Source: JAMZMI01 sp964353015
Lineage (GTDB): Bacteria; Bacteroidota; Bacteroidia; Cytophagales; Cyclobacteriaceae
NCBI GenBank assembly: GCA_964353015.1
Contig: CAYGUA010000012.1
Location: forward strand, 62,001 to 126,000
DNA: 64,000 nt
Direction of reading: 5' to 3'
Each line of letters begins with the position of its first letter. Within the stretch, counting starts at the first letter, position 1. Shown piece by piece: positions 26,790-35,723 of the stretch. The position numbers and the translations under genes were made by a program. The notes beneath the pieces were generated by a model that was given only the letters and a program-made list of their open reading frames with translations, searched no databases and was not told the DNA's origin.

Positions 26790-29714
26790 TCAATTTAAGC
26801 CCTCCCACAAAATCTCTACTGGATGTTTGGACTTTCTGCCCGTTCCGTCTTTGATCTGATGTCTACAGCTCGTTCCCGGCGCAGCTATCACAACTTCTTC
26901 TGGTTGTTTTCTGACAGTTGGGAAAAGCACCAACTCACCAATTTTCATCGAAAGCTCAAAATGTTCTTTCTCATAGCCAAATGAACCCGCCATGCCACAA
27001 CATCCAGATGCGATCATGTGCACTTCATTGTTTCCAAATGCTGTCAGGATTTTCTTCGTTGGTGTCAACGATGAAAGCGCTTTTTGCTGACAATGTCCAT
27101 GCAGTTTGATCAATAGTTTTTGTTCTTTGAAAAGGTTTTTATCAATGTTGCCAGCGTCCAGCTCATTAGCGATAAACTCTTCAACCATAAATGTGTTTTC
27201 GCCGATTTTAAGTGCAGCTTCTTTTTCTTCTCCTCTCACAAGATCAGGATATTCATCTCTGAATGTGAGAATGGCAGATGGTTCTACACCGATAAGTGGC
27301 GTTTCCGCAGTGATTAGATCTTTGTATGTGGCAATGTTGGCTTTGGCCAAATCGCGAGCCTTTTCCAGTAGTCCCTTTGAAAGAAACGTGCGCGCAGATT
27401 GCTCGTGTTTGACATATTTCACTTCATAGCCGAGTTTATCCAGAAGTTTCACAGTTGTGATACCAATCTCTGCTTCGTTGTAGTTTAGCAGTTCATCGAT
27501 AAAGATATAAACAGTTTTTATTGGCTTGTCAACCGTGGATTTGAACTGTTTCAAATACCATTTTTCCCAGGTGATTTTGGAGAGTTTTGGCATACTTCTG
27601 TCTTGCGCAAATCCAATTACAGATTTGGCAATGGTAGATGTAAGTTTGTTGCCAAAAGTCAGTTTATATCCCCAAGGCAAGGCAGAGGCTAGTTTCATTC
27701 CACCGGAGAAATTGCCGATGAGTCTGTTTCTGAACGGAACACCTTTTTCCTTGTAATACTGATATTGCCATTCCTGCTTCAGTTTTCCCATATCCACGTT
27801 GGAAGGACATTCTGACTTGCAGCCTTTACAACTCAAACATAAATCAAGTACCTCCTTGATCTCTTCATGAGCGAATGGATTCTTTTTGTCAGACCGGGTG
27901 AGCATTTCTCTCAGGATATTGGCTCTGGCACGAGTAGTATCTTTTTCATCTCTTGTTGCCATATAACTCGGGCACATCGTGCCGCCTGAGATAGCAGATT
28001 TCCTGCAATCACCTGATCCGTTGCATTGCTCTGCTGCTCTCAGATAACCTTGCGTATCTGAGAAATCAAGAATGGTATCAAACTCCTTGGTTACTTGCCC
28101 GCTTTCATATCTCAAGCTGGTATCCATTGGAGGTGTGTTTACAATTTTTCCAGGATTGAAAATATTATTTGGATCCCAGGTTTGTTTCACTTGTTTGATA
28201 AGCTCGTAGTTATGCGCACCAATCATCTGCGGGATAAACTCACCACGCAATCTTCCGTCTCCATGTTCACCTGAAAGTGACCCCTTGTATTTCTTCACAA
28301 GTTTGGCAATATCCTCAGCCACGGTTCTGAAAAGCTTAATTCCCTCAGGTGTTTTGAGGTCCAAAATTGGGCGAAGGTGCAATTCTCCAGAGCCGGCATG
28401 TGCATAATGCACACAAAATAACCCGTGACCTTCCAATGTTTTATTAAACTCTGCGATGTAGGCAGGAAGATCTTTGACATCTACAGCTGTGTCTTCTATC
28501 ACTGGCGCTGGCTTTGCATCACCTGGTACGTTGGATAATAGCCCCAGCCCTGCTTTTCGCAATCCCCAAACTTTGGAAATATCCGCACCGCCAATCACAG
28601 GAAAGGAATAACCTAGACTGTTTTTTTTCAAATCGGTGATCATGGCCTGAGCAGCTTTTTCTGCTTCTTCCTCTGAATTTTTGGTAATTTCTGCTACCAA
28701 AATGGCCTGTGGATCACCCTCTACAAAAAAGCGATAAGCGCGATAGGTTCTGTTGCGTTTGGTGGCTTCCAATACAAAATGATCCATCAGTTCAGAAGCG
28801 GTTGGTCCATGTTTCAATACGATCAGATTGGCGTGAAGAGCTTCATCAATTGAATTACAATGAATACAAACCAGACGCTTGTGAGGAGGTGCAATTGGTG
28901 ACAATTTTAGTTTTGCTTTTGTAACAAAAGCAAGTGTGCCTTCTGATCCTGCAATCAGTCCGCAAAAGTTAAATGGTTCACCATCATTTTGAAATGGCTG
29001 CATTCTGGCAAGCATATCAATGGCATAGCCAGTATTTCTTCTAGGAATGCTGCTTTTGGGAAATTCTTTCTCGATTTCGGCAATATTTGCTGCATCTGAC
29101 AGCATTTCCCTTGTGTTGAAATACAATAAAGCTTCCAACTCGCCAGAAACGCCCATTCCGTTAGCCTTGTCCAGAAATGCGCTTTTGTCCAATGAACCAA
29201 ATGCTGTTTTAGCTCCATCTGCTAGTATTGCCTCTACTTCTAATAAATGTTCTCTTGTGCTACCATAAACCACGGAATTGGAACCGCAAGAATTGTTGCC
29301 GATCATCCCTCCAATCATTGCACGATTGGCGGTGGATGTCTCTGGCGCAAAGAAAAAACCGAAAGGCTTTAAATGATGATTCAAGTCATCGCGAACTACA
29401 CCTGGTTGTGCGATAACCCAGCCTTCTTCTTCGTTGACTTCAAGAATTTTGTTGAAATGCTTGGACAAATCAACGACTATCCCACCACCTACAACCTGAC
29501 CAGCCAGTGAAGTACCAGCTGTTCGTGGGATCAATGATGTTTTATTCTCATTCGCAAAGCGTATAAGTTCGATCAGATCATTGTCTGTTTTCGGATGCGC
29601 TACTGCAATGGGGATTTCTCGATAAGCCGATGCATCGGTAGCATACAATTTCCTTGTGGTTTCATCTGTAAACAGATCACCTTCCAATGCTTTTTTTAAT
29701 TCGCCAAAGTTCAT
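26790..29714 (-). CDS. FAD-linked oxidase with Fe-S and CCG domains
   Basis: A 974-residue fusion. The N-terminal half is a PCMH-type FAD domain (IPRTAGTSLAGQVVGGG and GGMIGNNSCGSNSVVYGSTR) with the C-terminal FAD-oxidase domain (VHYAHAGSGELHLRP; SGEHGDGRLRGEF). Then come two 4Fe-4S clusters: CNGSGDCRKSAI...MCPSY near residue 545-565 and CLSCKGCKSECPS near 610-622. The C-terminus has a CCG-type motif, ASGCCGMAGSFGYE. This order matches the YdiJ/D-lactate dehydrogenase-like family, which oxidises 2-hydroxy acids and passes electrons to a quinone or carrier. Its ATG lies 4 nt after an exact -7 box. Confidence 0.92.
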   Translation of the reverse strand: MNFGELKKALEGDLFTDETTRKLYATDASAYREIPIAVAHPKTDNDLIELIRFANENKTSLIPRTAGTSLAGQVVGGGIVVDLSKHFNKILEVNEEEGWVIAQPGVVRDDLNHHLKPFGFFFAPETSTANRAMIGGMIGNNSCGSNSVVYGSTREHLLEVEAILADGAKTAFGSLDKSAFLDKANGMGVSGELEALLYFNTREMLSDAANIAEIEKEFPKSSIPRRNTGYAIDMLARMQPFQNDGEPFNFCGLIAGSEGTLAFVTKAKLKLSPIAPPHKRLVCIHCNSIDEALHANLIVLKHGPTASELMDHFVLEATKRNRTYRAYRFFVEGDPQAILVAEITKNSEEEAEKAAQAMITDLKKNSLGYSFPVIGGADISKVWGLRKAGLGLLSNVPGDAKPAPVIEDTAVDVKDLPAYIAEFNKTLEGHGLFCVHYAHAGSGELHLRPILDLKTPEGIKLFRTVAEDIAKLVKKYKGSLSGEHGDGRLRGEFIPQMIGAHNYELIKQVKQTWDPNNIFNPGKIVNTPPMDTSLRYESGQVTKEFDTILDFSDTQGYLRAAEQCNGSGDCRKSAISGGTMCPSYMATRDEKDTTRARANILREMLTRSDKKNPFAHEEIKEVLDLCLSCKGCKSECPSNVDMGKLKQEWQYQYYKEKGVPFRNRLIGNFSGGMKLASALPWGYKLTFGNKLTSTIAKSVIGFAQDRSMPKLSKITWEKWYLKQFKSTVDKPIKTVYIFIDELLNYNEAEIGITTVKLLDKLGYEVKYVKHEQSARTFLSKGLLEKARDLAKANIATYKDLITAETPLIGVEPSAILTFRDEYPDLVRGEEKEAALKIGENTFMVEEFIANELDAGNIDKNLFKEQKLLIKLHGHCQQKALSSLTPTKKILTAFGNNEVHMIASGCCGMAGSFGYEKEHFELSMKIGELVLFPTVRKQPEEVVIAAPGTSCRHQIKDGTGRKSKHPVEILWEGLN

Positions 29715-29718
29715 GCGG

Positions 29719-29726
29719 CAAAAGTA
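29719..29726 (-). promoter_or_regulatory. -7 box next to the FAD/Fe-S oxidase start
   Basis: On the minus strand, TACTTTTG fits TAnnTTTG exactly and is separated from the ATG at 29714 by 4 nt (CCGC). A leaderless mRNA is predicted. No TTG element occurs at 20 nt spacing. Confidence 0.45.
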
Positions 29727-29756
29727 ATTTTTAACGAAATGGTTTTGGTATTCCTT

Positions 29757-30584
29757 TTAGAAAAACAATTCAACAAATACAGGAAGATGATCTGATAGAT
29801 AATTTTGATTTGCAGAATCAGTCAAAACTGCATATTTCTTGACCGTAATTTTATCATTTACGGCGATGTAATCAATTCGTCTATCCAGGGTGGCGTTGAA
29901 ATCAAAGCCATTCCAAGTGCCAAAAGGTCCATAGGGATCTGCTTTAGAGACAGCCCGCGAGTCATTCATATTTCGAAAAAGCTCTTTGATTGGTTCCTCA
30001 TCTGGAGTTAGATTCAAATCACCTGTCAGGATAATGGGTAGATTTTTTTCATTGATACTCTCCATTTTATTCAAGATTAATTTGACCGATTCCAATCTTG
30101 CTTTTTCTCCGACATGATCAAAATGCGTATTAAAAACCAAAAATTGCCTTTTGGAACTGATCTCCTCAATAAGTCCGTAAGTGCAGATCCTTGGCAAAGC
30201 CGCATCCCAACCTTTTGAAGGATAGTCTGGAGTTGGAGAGAGCCAGAAGGTTTCTGTTCTGATTAATTCAAAACGTACTGAATCATAGTAAATCGCGCTG
30301 AATTCCCCTTTTCTGGCGCCATCATCTCTGCCTACACCAATGTATGTGTAGTTACTCAGGTTTTGATCTAAAAAATCTACTTGTTCTGGCAATCCTTCCT
30401 GAATGCCAAATATATCAGGTTGGTGAAATTGGAGCATGGCTGCCACATTTTCCTTCCTTTTCTCCCAGGCATTTGGCCCATCACTTTCCAGAGAAAGCCT
30501 GATATTGTATGTCATTACTTTGTATGATTGACTAAAGCCAAGCAGGGAGCAAATCCATAAAATAGCAGTAAACCAAAATCTCAT
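29757..30584 (-). CDS. Endonuclease/exonuclease/phosphatase family protein
   Basis: About 275 residues, with a signal peptide (FWFTAILWICSLLGFSQS), so secreted or periplasmic. The EEP fold is shown by VMTYNIRLSLE (Asn), DIFGIQEGL (metal-binding Glu), the NTHFDHVG histidine, TGDLNLTPDEEP and the C-terminal catalytic LSDHLPVF. Exported members commonly hydrolyse phosphodiesters such as extracellular DNA or phospholipids. The start is taken at ATG 30584, just inside the stop of the glgB gene; the longer reading from 30632 overlaps it. Confidence 0.9.
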   Translation of the reverse strand: MRFWFTAILWICSLLGFSQSYKVMTYNIRLSLESDGPNAWEKRKENVAAMLQFHQPDIFGIQEGLPEQVDFLDQNLSNYTYIGVGRDDGARKGEFSAIYYDSVRFELIRTETFWLSPTPDYPSKGWDAALPRICTYGLIEEISSKRQFLVFNTHFDHVGEKARLESVKLILNKMESINEKNLPIILTGDLNLTPDEEPIKELFRNMNDSRAVSKADPYGPFGTWNGFDFNATLDRRIDYIAVNDKITVKKYAVLTDSANQNYLSDHLPVFVELFF

Positions 30585-30585
30585 A

Positions 30586-32598
30586 TCAGACTTTTTTGAG
30601 CACCAATCCGACCCTGCTAGGTAGGTAAACACTCAGAAAATGCTCACCAAAAAGTGTCACGGTAGGGTAGGACATGGCATCATCGATTCTGTCAAATCCA
30701 CCATATTGACCCTTATCAGAGTTTAAAATGATTTTGTATTTTCCTTTTTCAGCCACCCTGAAACGATAATCAGGTATGGAGTTATTCGGATGAAAATTAA
30801 TGGCGAAAATCAGGTTATTTCGCTCATAAATCATCGTGTGGTTGGTTTCATCCATGTTGAGCTGTTTGGCAGGTAGGGCGCTCACAATGTCATTTTCATT
30901 TGCCATTTTCACTAAATCTGCCCCAAATTGATAAAGATGTTTGTATCTAAGCTCGGGATGCTCCTGTAGATTCCATTGTCGACGGGCATATTTATAACTC
31001 CAGCCATTGCCTTCTCTTGGGAAGTCGACCCATTCAGGATGACCAAATTCATTTCCAATGAAGTTTAGCCAACCTTCTCCACCAACACTTAATGTGAATA
31101 GACGAATCAATTTGTGAAGTGCAATTCCTCTGTCGACGATCAGGCTATCTGTGTGGGTAGCCATGTGGGTGTACATCTCTTTATCCATCAGCCAAAAGGC
31201 TAACGACTTATCTCCCACAAGTGCCTGGTCGTGAGATTCTGCATAGGCAATTGTTCGCTCACCATGGCGTCTGTTGTTAAGGGTTTCCCACATTTCGTTG
31301 ATGTTCCACTGCTCATCAGTTTTATGTTTCAGCACTTTGATCCAGTAATCTGGAATGCCCATTGCCAAACGGAAGTCAAAACCAAGTCCACCTTCAACCA
31401 CAGGGCGACAAAGTCCAGGCATTCCACTCATGTCTTCTGCTATGACAATAGAAGTTGGTTTTATTTCTTTGATTAGAGTATTTGCTAGTTGGCAATAAGT
31501 GAGAACATCCCAATCTACTTCGTTGAAATATTTATCATAATGATCGAATGAAATATCACCATGGTGGAAATAAAGCATGGAAGTCACCCCATCATATCGG
31601 TAGCCATCAAAATTGAATTCCTCGATCCAGTATTTTACATTCGATAATAAAAACTGAAGGACTTCTTCCTTGCCATAGTTGAAAAGCTTAGAATCCCATA
31701 ATTCATGGGTGCCGCGACCGCCAGGATGAAAATACTGATCGTCTGTACCGTCAAATTCATTTAAGCCTTCAGCTAGATTTTTTACAGCATGTGAATGCAC
31801 AATATCCATGATCACAGCTATGCCCATGCCGTGTGCTTTATCTACCAATTCTTTAAGCTCGAATGGCGTTCCAAATCTGCTGGATGGAGCGAAGAAATTA
31901 CTCACGTGATAGCCAAAAGACCCGTAATAAGGGTGCTCCTGAATAGCCATCATTTGGATGGTGTTATATCCTTGTTCTTTTATTTTCGGCAGAATTTTTT
32001 CAGCAAATTCTTTATAAGTGCCAATTCCTTCTTTTTCCTGCGCCATGCCCACATGACATTCATAAATATACGGTTTGGCATAAGCCTCATCCGGCTTGAA
32101 TGATTTGTGTTTCCACTTATATGGTTTTGCCGGATTCCAAACTCTTCCAGTAAAATCATAAGTTACTTCATCCTGAGTAGTATATTTGACATAAGCTGGA
32201 ATTCTGTCCATGCTGCCTTTACGCGTGACCACATGCACTTTGAATGCGCTATTGTGCGTGATGGAATCTTGTCCTGCTACGAATATTTCCCAAACACCGT
32301 GCTCATTTTTCGTAAGTGGATGTGATGATTTGTCCCAATTGTTGAACTCACCAGTAAGGAACAATGCCTGCGCTCCTGGCGCCCATTCTCTGTACCACCA
32401 GCCATTTTCTTTTGCACTAAAATTCAATCCGAAATAATTGTAAGCCTCTGCAAATTTCTGAAGGCTTCCGTAATTTTTGACAATGGCCGCTTTCCGGTTT
32501 TTGAATCGGTCAATTCTATTATTTATATCCTCAACATAAGGCGATAGCCAAGGGTCGTTTTGGATTAAAATTGGAATCTTTTCAGTTGACATTTTCAT
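30586..32598 (-). CDS. glgB: 1,4-alpha-glucan branching enzyme (GH13_8 type)
   Basis: A 670-residue enzyme introducing alpha-1,6 branches into glycogen. It has an N-terminal CBM48 domain (WWYREWAPGAQALFLTGEFNNW, of which WAPGA and GEFNNW are key), a GH13 barrel and a C-terminal beta domain. Counting from the second ATG (32592), catalytic residues are Asp334 in GYRYDGVTSM, Glu386 in IAEDMSG and Asp455 in ESHDQALVG. The sequence is close to the eukaryotic-like branching enzymes rather than the E. coli type; this form is common in Bacteroidota. No other glycogen gene is in the window. A -7 box lies at 32684-32691. Confidence 0.94.
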   Translation of the reverse strand: MKMSTEKIPILIQNDPWLSPYVEDINNRIDRFKNRKAAIVKNYGSLQKFAEAYNYFGLNFSAKENGWWYREWAPGAQALFLTGEFNNWDKSSHPLTKNEHGVWEIFVAGQDSITHNSAFKVHVVTRKGSMDRIPAYVKYTTQDEVTYDFTGRVWNPAKPYKWKHKSFKPDEAYAKPYIYECHVGMAQEKEGIGTYKEFAEKILPKIKEQGYNTIQMMAIQEHPYYGSFGYHVSNFFAPSSRFGTPFELKELVDKAHGMGIAVIMDIVHSHAVKNLAEGLNEFDGTDDQYFHPGGRGTHELWDSKLFNYGKEEVLQFLLSNVKYWIEEFNFDGYRYDGVTSMLYFHHGDISFDHYDKYFNEVDWDVLTYCQLANTLIKEIKPTSIVIAEDMSGMPGLCRPVVEGGLGFDFRLAMGIPDYWIKVLKHKTDEQWNINEMWETLNNRRHGERTIAYAESHDQALVGDKSLAFWLMDKEMYTHMATHTDSLIVDRGIALHKLIRLFTLSVGGEGWLNFIGNEFGHPEWVDFPREGNGWSYKYARRQWNLQEHPELRYKHLYQFGADLVKMANENDIVSALPAKQLNMDETNHTMIYERNNLIFAINFHPNNSIPDYRFRVAEKGKYKIILNSDKGQYGGFDRIDDAMSYPTVTLFGEHFLSVYLPSRVGLVLKKV

Positions 32599-32683
32599 TC
32601 TGGACTGGTGTAATCTGTAAGATAGTTATAGGATCATGATTGAAAAAGAATTCAATCAATTCGCTCGTATATTAAAATATTTA

Positions 32684-32691
32684 CAAAAATA
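32684..32691 (-). promoter_or_regulatory. Candidate -7 box for glgB
   Basis: TATTTTTG on the minus strand matches TAnnTTTG and lies about 92 nt upstream of the glgB ATG in an AT-rich gap. No -33 TTG is seen. Confidence 0.35.
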
Positions 32692-32755
32692 TGAAAGAAT
32701 GATTAGAATATAATTAACAGAAGCAGTAATACTTTGCGATAAATAAATGAAATCG

Positions 32756-32771
32756 TTTTCAAATTTGAAAA
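32756..32771. promoter_or_regulatory. Perfect 16-bp AT palindrome in a divergent promoter region
   Basis: TTTTCAAATTTGAAAA is its own reverse complement. It sits in the gap between glgB (minus) and the BASS transporter (plus), about 84 nt before the latter. It could be an operator for either gene, but AT-rich palindromes arise easily by chance. Confidence 0.25.
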
Positions 32772-32854
32772 TAGCTTTTAGTCAAAATTGGAATTGGTGA
32801 TATACATATGATCGATCCATTATTCAGATTACTTGTTATCTTTCATTTGTAATC

Positions 32855-33757
32855 ATGGACGCAATAGACAACATCACCCTAAACTTTAGCGCGCAGAATC
32901 TTGCTATCCTGAATCTGAGCCTTGCTTTCATCATGTTTGGCGTGGCAATGCAGCTTACGTTATCAGATTTTAAGCTCATTTTATCACAACCAATAGGTAC
33001 TATTGCGGGTTTGCTTTCTCAATTTTTAGTTTTACCTGCGCTGACATTTGTGCTTATTTGGGTGATTGAGCCGCACCCGACTTTTGCGCTAGGAATGATA
33101 ATGGTTGCCGCTTGTCCGGGGGGCAATATTTCTAATTTTTTCTCGGCTCTTTCCAATGGGAATATTGCTTTATCTGTAAGCCTTACAGCAGTTTCAAGTG
33201 TATTGGCCATATTTATGACACCCTTTAATCTATCCCTTTGGGCGGGATTGTATCCACCAACGGCAATTTTACTCAGGGAAGTGAGCCTGAATGTTGGAGA
33301 TCTTTTTCAAACCATTGTGATCATACTGGGATTGCCACTTGTTTTGGGAATGTTCGTGAGACATAGGTTCCCAAAAACTGCGGCACGGTTACATCCTTAC
33401 ATGCATTATAGTTCCATATTGATATTTGCTGCCATTGTGATACTGGCTTTTTCGGCAAACCTTGACATTTTCCTCCAATACATTTACATGGTTGTGCTTC
33501 TGGTATTTGTTCATAATGCTTTGGCTTTGATTTCAGGCTATCAAATCGGGCGAATATTTGGATTGCCTACTGCAGATAGGCGCACGCTGGCAATTGAGAC
33601 TGGGATTCAAAATTCAGGACTCGGTTTACTGCTTATATTTGCATTTTTTGAGGGACTGGGAGGCATGGCCATTGTTGCTGCCTGGTGGGGAATCTGGCAT
33701 ATTATAGCTGGGCTTACGGTCTCTTATTTTTGGAAATATAAATTTGCAATAGCTTAA
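32855..33757 (+). CDS. Bile acid:sodium symporter family (BASS) transporter
   Basis: A 300-residue inner-membrane protein with about nine or ten transmembrane helices. BASS-family features include FGVAMQLTLSDFK at the end of helix 2, the discontinuous-helix motif VAACPGGNISNFFSALSNGN with the Na+-binding region, and IETGIQNSGLGLLLIFAFF near residue 247. Members import organic anions such as bile acids, pyruvate or pantoate with sodium. The substrate is unknown. Its stop overlaps the start of the acyltransferase by 1 nt, giving a two-gene operon. Confidence 0.92.
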   Translation: MDAIDNITLNFSAQNLAILNLSLAFIMFGVAMQLTLSDFKLILSQPIGTIAGLLSQFLVLPALTFVLIWVIEPHPTFALGMIMVAACPGGNISNFFSALSNGNIALSVSLTAVSSVLAIFMTPFNLSLWAGLYPPTAILLREVSLNVGDLFQTIVIILGLPLVLGMFVRHRFPKTAARLHPYMHYSSILIFAAIVILAFSANLDIFLQYIYMVVLLVFVHNALALISGYQIGRIFGLPTADRRTLAIETGIQNSGLGLLLIFAFFEGLGGMAIVAAWWGIWHIIAGLTVSYFWKYKFAIA

Positions 33758-34803
33758 TGGCTCACCCTTTTTATTTATTTGTGAAATATACCTCATGGAT
33801 TGGTTTGAGGCTTTTTTTTGGAGGAATCAATCTTGTCAATGAAAAGAATATACCAAAAGATGGAGCGATAATATATGCGCCAAATCATCAGGGTGCATTT
33901 ATGGATGCATTGTTATTGGGCGTGAATACAAGTCGCCCGGTTTATTTCTTAACAAGGGCCGACATTTTCAAAAAGTCATTTGTGATTTCTATTCTCAAAT
34001 CCCTCCAAATGATGCCTATTTATAGGTTGCGTGATGGGATTCAAAACCTCTCTCAGAATGATGCGGTGTTTGATGCATGCTTTGAAATATTATCAAAAGG
34101 AATGGGTGTTTTGATTTTTCCGGAGGGAAACCATAGCAGCGAGTATTATCTGCGTCCGATATCAAAGGGCGCTTCCAGGTTGGCATTGGATGCACGTGAA
34201 GCGCTGGATCCCAAGATCAAACTTTATATCGTTCCGACTGGGATCAACTATTTTTCACATAGTCGACCATGGGCTAAAGTGAAAATAGTATTCGGTGAGG
34301 CGATTGATGCTGAGGATTATTCTCAATTATATCAGGAGCATAAGCAAAAGGCCTACAATAAATTCAAGGAGGATTTGTCGGAAGCCATGAAAAAGACATT
34401 GATTCTCGCTGAAAATGATGAAAATTATGAGAAAAAATGTGACTACATCTTTCAGCCGAAACATGAAAGTCTCCATTTTGAAAAACTGAAAGCCATGGGT
34501 GATGCTGATTATTTTGAAGAGCGCATCATTAAAAAACCAGGTGCTTTTACCAGATTTATTCTGGCATTTCTCGCGATTTTCAATTTCCCACCGGCGTTTC
34601 TTCTCAATAAATTTTTGAAATCTTTCAAAGATCCAGCGTTTGTAATTTCAATCAAATACCTGGCAGGTACCTTATTTCACATTTTGTGGTGGTCGTTTTT
34701 GTATGCCATTGGTGTGATATTTATTGGGTGGGAAGCAGGCTTACTTTTCTCATTTACCGCCATTTTGATTGCTTTTATGAGACAATCTGTTAAAAGCTAT
34801 TAA
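33757..34803 (+). CDS. Glycerolipid acyltransferase with HX5D motif
   Basis: A 348-residue acyltransferase with the domain in the first 220 residues and two hydrophobic helices near the C-terminus (FILAFLAIFNFPPAFLL; LLFSFTAILIAFM). Motif I is APNHQGAFMDALLLG, in which the catalytic His and Asp are separated by five residues (HX5D) instead of four; motif III is IFPEGNHSS. The five-residue spacing is a feature I associate with the yeast Gat1-like glycerol-3-phosphate acyltransferase group and certain Bacteroidota homologs. It would act at the inner membrane. It is coupled to the BASS transporter and its 3' end overlaps the convergent MORN-like gene by 4 nt. Confidence 0.83.
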   Translation: MAHPFYLFVKYTSWIGLRLFFGGINLVNEKNIPKDGAIIYAPNHQGAFMDALLLGVNTSRPVYFLTRADIFKKSFVISILKSLQMMPIYRLRDGIQNLSQNDAVFDACFEILSKGMGVLIFPEGNHSSEYYLRPISKGASRLALDAREALDPKIKLYIVPTGINYFSHSRPWAKVKIVFGEAIDAEDYSQLYQEHKQKAYNKFKEDLSEAMKKTLILAENDENYEKKCDYIFQPKHESLHFEKLKAMGDADYFEERIIKKPGAFTRFILAFLAIFNFPPAFLLNKFLKSFKDPAFVISIKYLAGTLFHILWWSFLYAIGVIFIGWEAGLLFSFTAILIAFMRQSVKSY

Positions 34804-35654
34804 TTCAATTTTGCTTCGAATGAGCTGCGGTCATATATGATGTGACCATCTTCGTCCCATTCTTTGATGATCACTGGTGGGGTTTTAAAGTCAAAAGGTT
34901 GCAAAGGGTATTTTACCTCTCTTTTTACTTTGGTGTTTGGATAATACTCTCTCCAGATACCCACCTTCCTGTCGAACTGATAATGACCAACTACAGCAAG
35001 ATTTCCATTTCGGTGATAAGCGTAATATTCCCCTTCTTTTTCACCATAATGGATAGGAATGACTTCTCTTAATTGTGTTCTGTTGAAATCATAATACGCC
35101 AGTCGTGATTGATTTGTCCAGCCTTTCCAATACACATCTTTTTCTTGAAGAATGTCGTGTCGACTCAATTTTACCCATCGTCCATGTTTCATTCCTTTGT
35201 AGAAATATCCTTCTTCCAGAACCTGATCACCAAGTTTTTTTACATAATGGCCATGTAATACACCAGCATATCCCTTCTTGACTTTTGTGGAGTTGACTAT
35301 TTTTTTCTTTTTGAAATCATACCAATAGAAGTCTCGGGCATAGGGGTCAGGATCTACGTAATCCTTGTCTTTGAGCACATGAAAAAGCTCTACAACTACC
35401 CGATCTCCAAAACCTGTTTTGGCATATCCTTTTTTGGTTTTGATGCCATAATAAATTTTAGGATTGACCTTTTTTTTCTTTTTCTCTACTACTTCTTTTT
35501 CATACTCATCTGTTGCCTCCTTATTTTCTTCAAGATCTATGGTCAGAGGAGTTTCGTATTTTGTAGCAAAGAGGTCATCCAAAGTTTCCACATCCTGAGC
35601 TTTCAGGCCAGCAGCAACAAATAATAGGATGAAAAATAAAATAAGTTTGTTCAT
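34800..35654 (-). CDS. Exported MORN-like repeat protein
   Basis: A 284-residue protein with a signal peptide (LILFFILLFVAAGLKAQ), then a Lys/Glu-rich linker (about 35-75, with EKEVVEKKKKKVNP) and a body of short beta-hairpin repeats of the MORN/YwqK type, such as YYAYHRNGNLAVVGHY followed by FDRKVGIWREYY, and EGYFYKGMKHGRWVKL. It is probably a periplasmic or outer-membrane protein; repeats of this kind mediate protein or membrane contacts. An exact -7 box (TAGATTTG) is at 35714-35721. Confidence 0.72.
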   Translation of the reverse strand: MNKLILFFILLFVAAGLKAQDVETLDDLFATKYETPLTIDLEENKEATDEYEKEVVEKKKKKVNPKIYYGIKTKKGYAKTGFGDRVVVELFHVLKDKDYVDPDPYARDFYWYDFKKKKIVNSTKVKKGYAGVLHGHYVKKLGDQVLEEGYFYKGMKHGRWVKLSRHDILQEKDVYWKGWTNQSRLAYYDFNRTQLREVIPIHYGEKEGEYYAYHRNGNLAVVGHYQFDRKVGIWREYYPNTKVKREVKYPLQPFDFKTPPVIIKEWDEDGHIIYDRSSFEAKLN

Positions 35655-35713
35655 ATCAATCGAATACGAGCGTCTAACGCCAATTTTTCATGAAAAGTGC
35701 TTTTCGTGATCCC

Positions 35714-35721
35714 CAAATCTA
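35714..35721 (-). promoter_or_regulatory. Candidate -7 box for the MORN-like gene
   Basis: TAGATTTG on the minus strand matches TAnnTTTG. It lies in the 69-bp gap just after the aldose epimerase stop and 60 nt before the MORN-like ATG, suggesting independent transcription. Confidence 0.4.
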
Positions 35722-35723
35722 GT

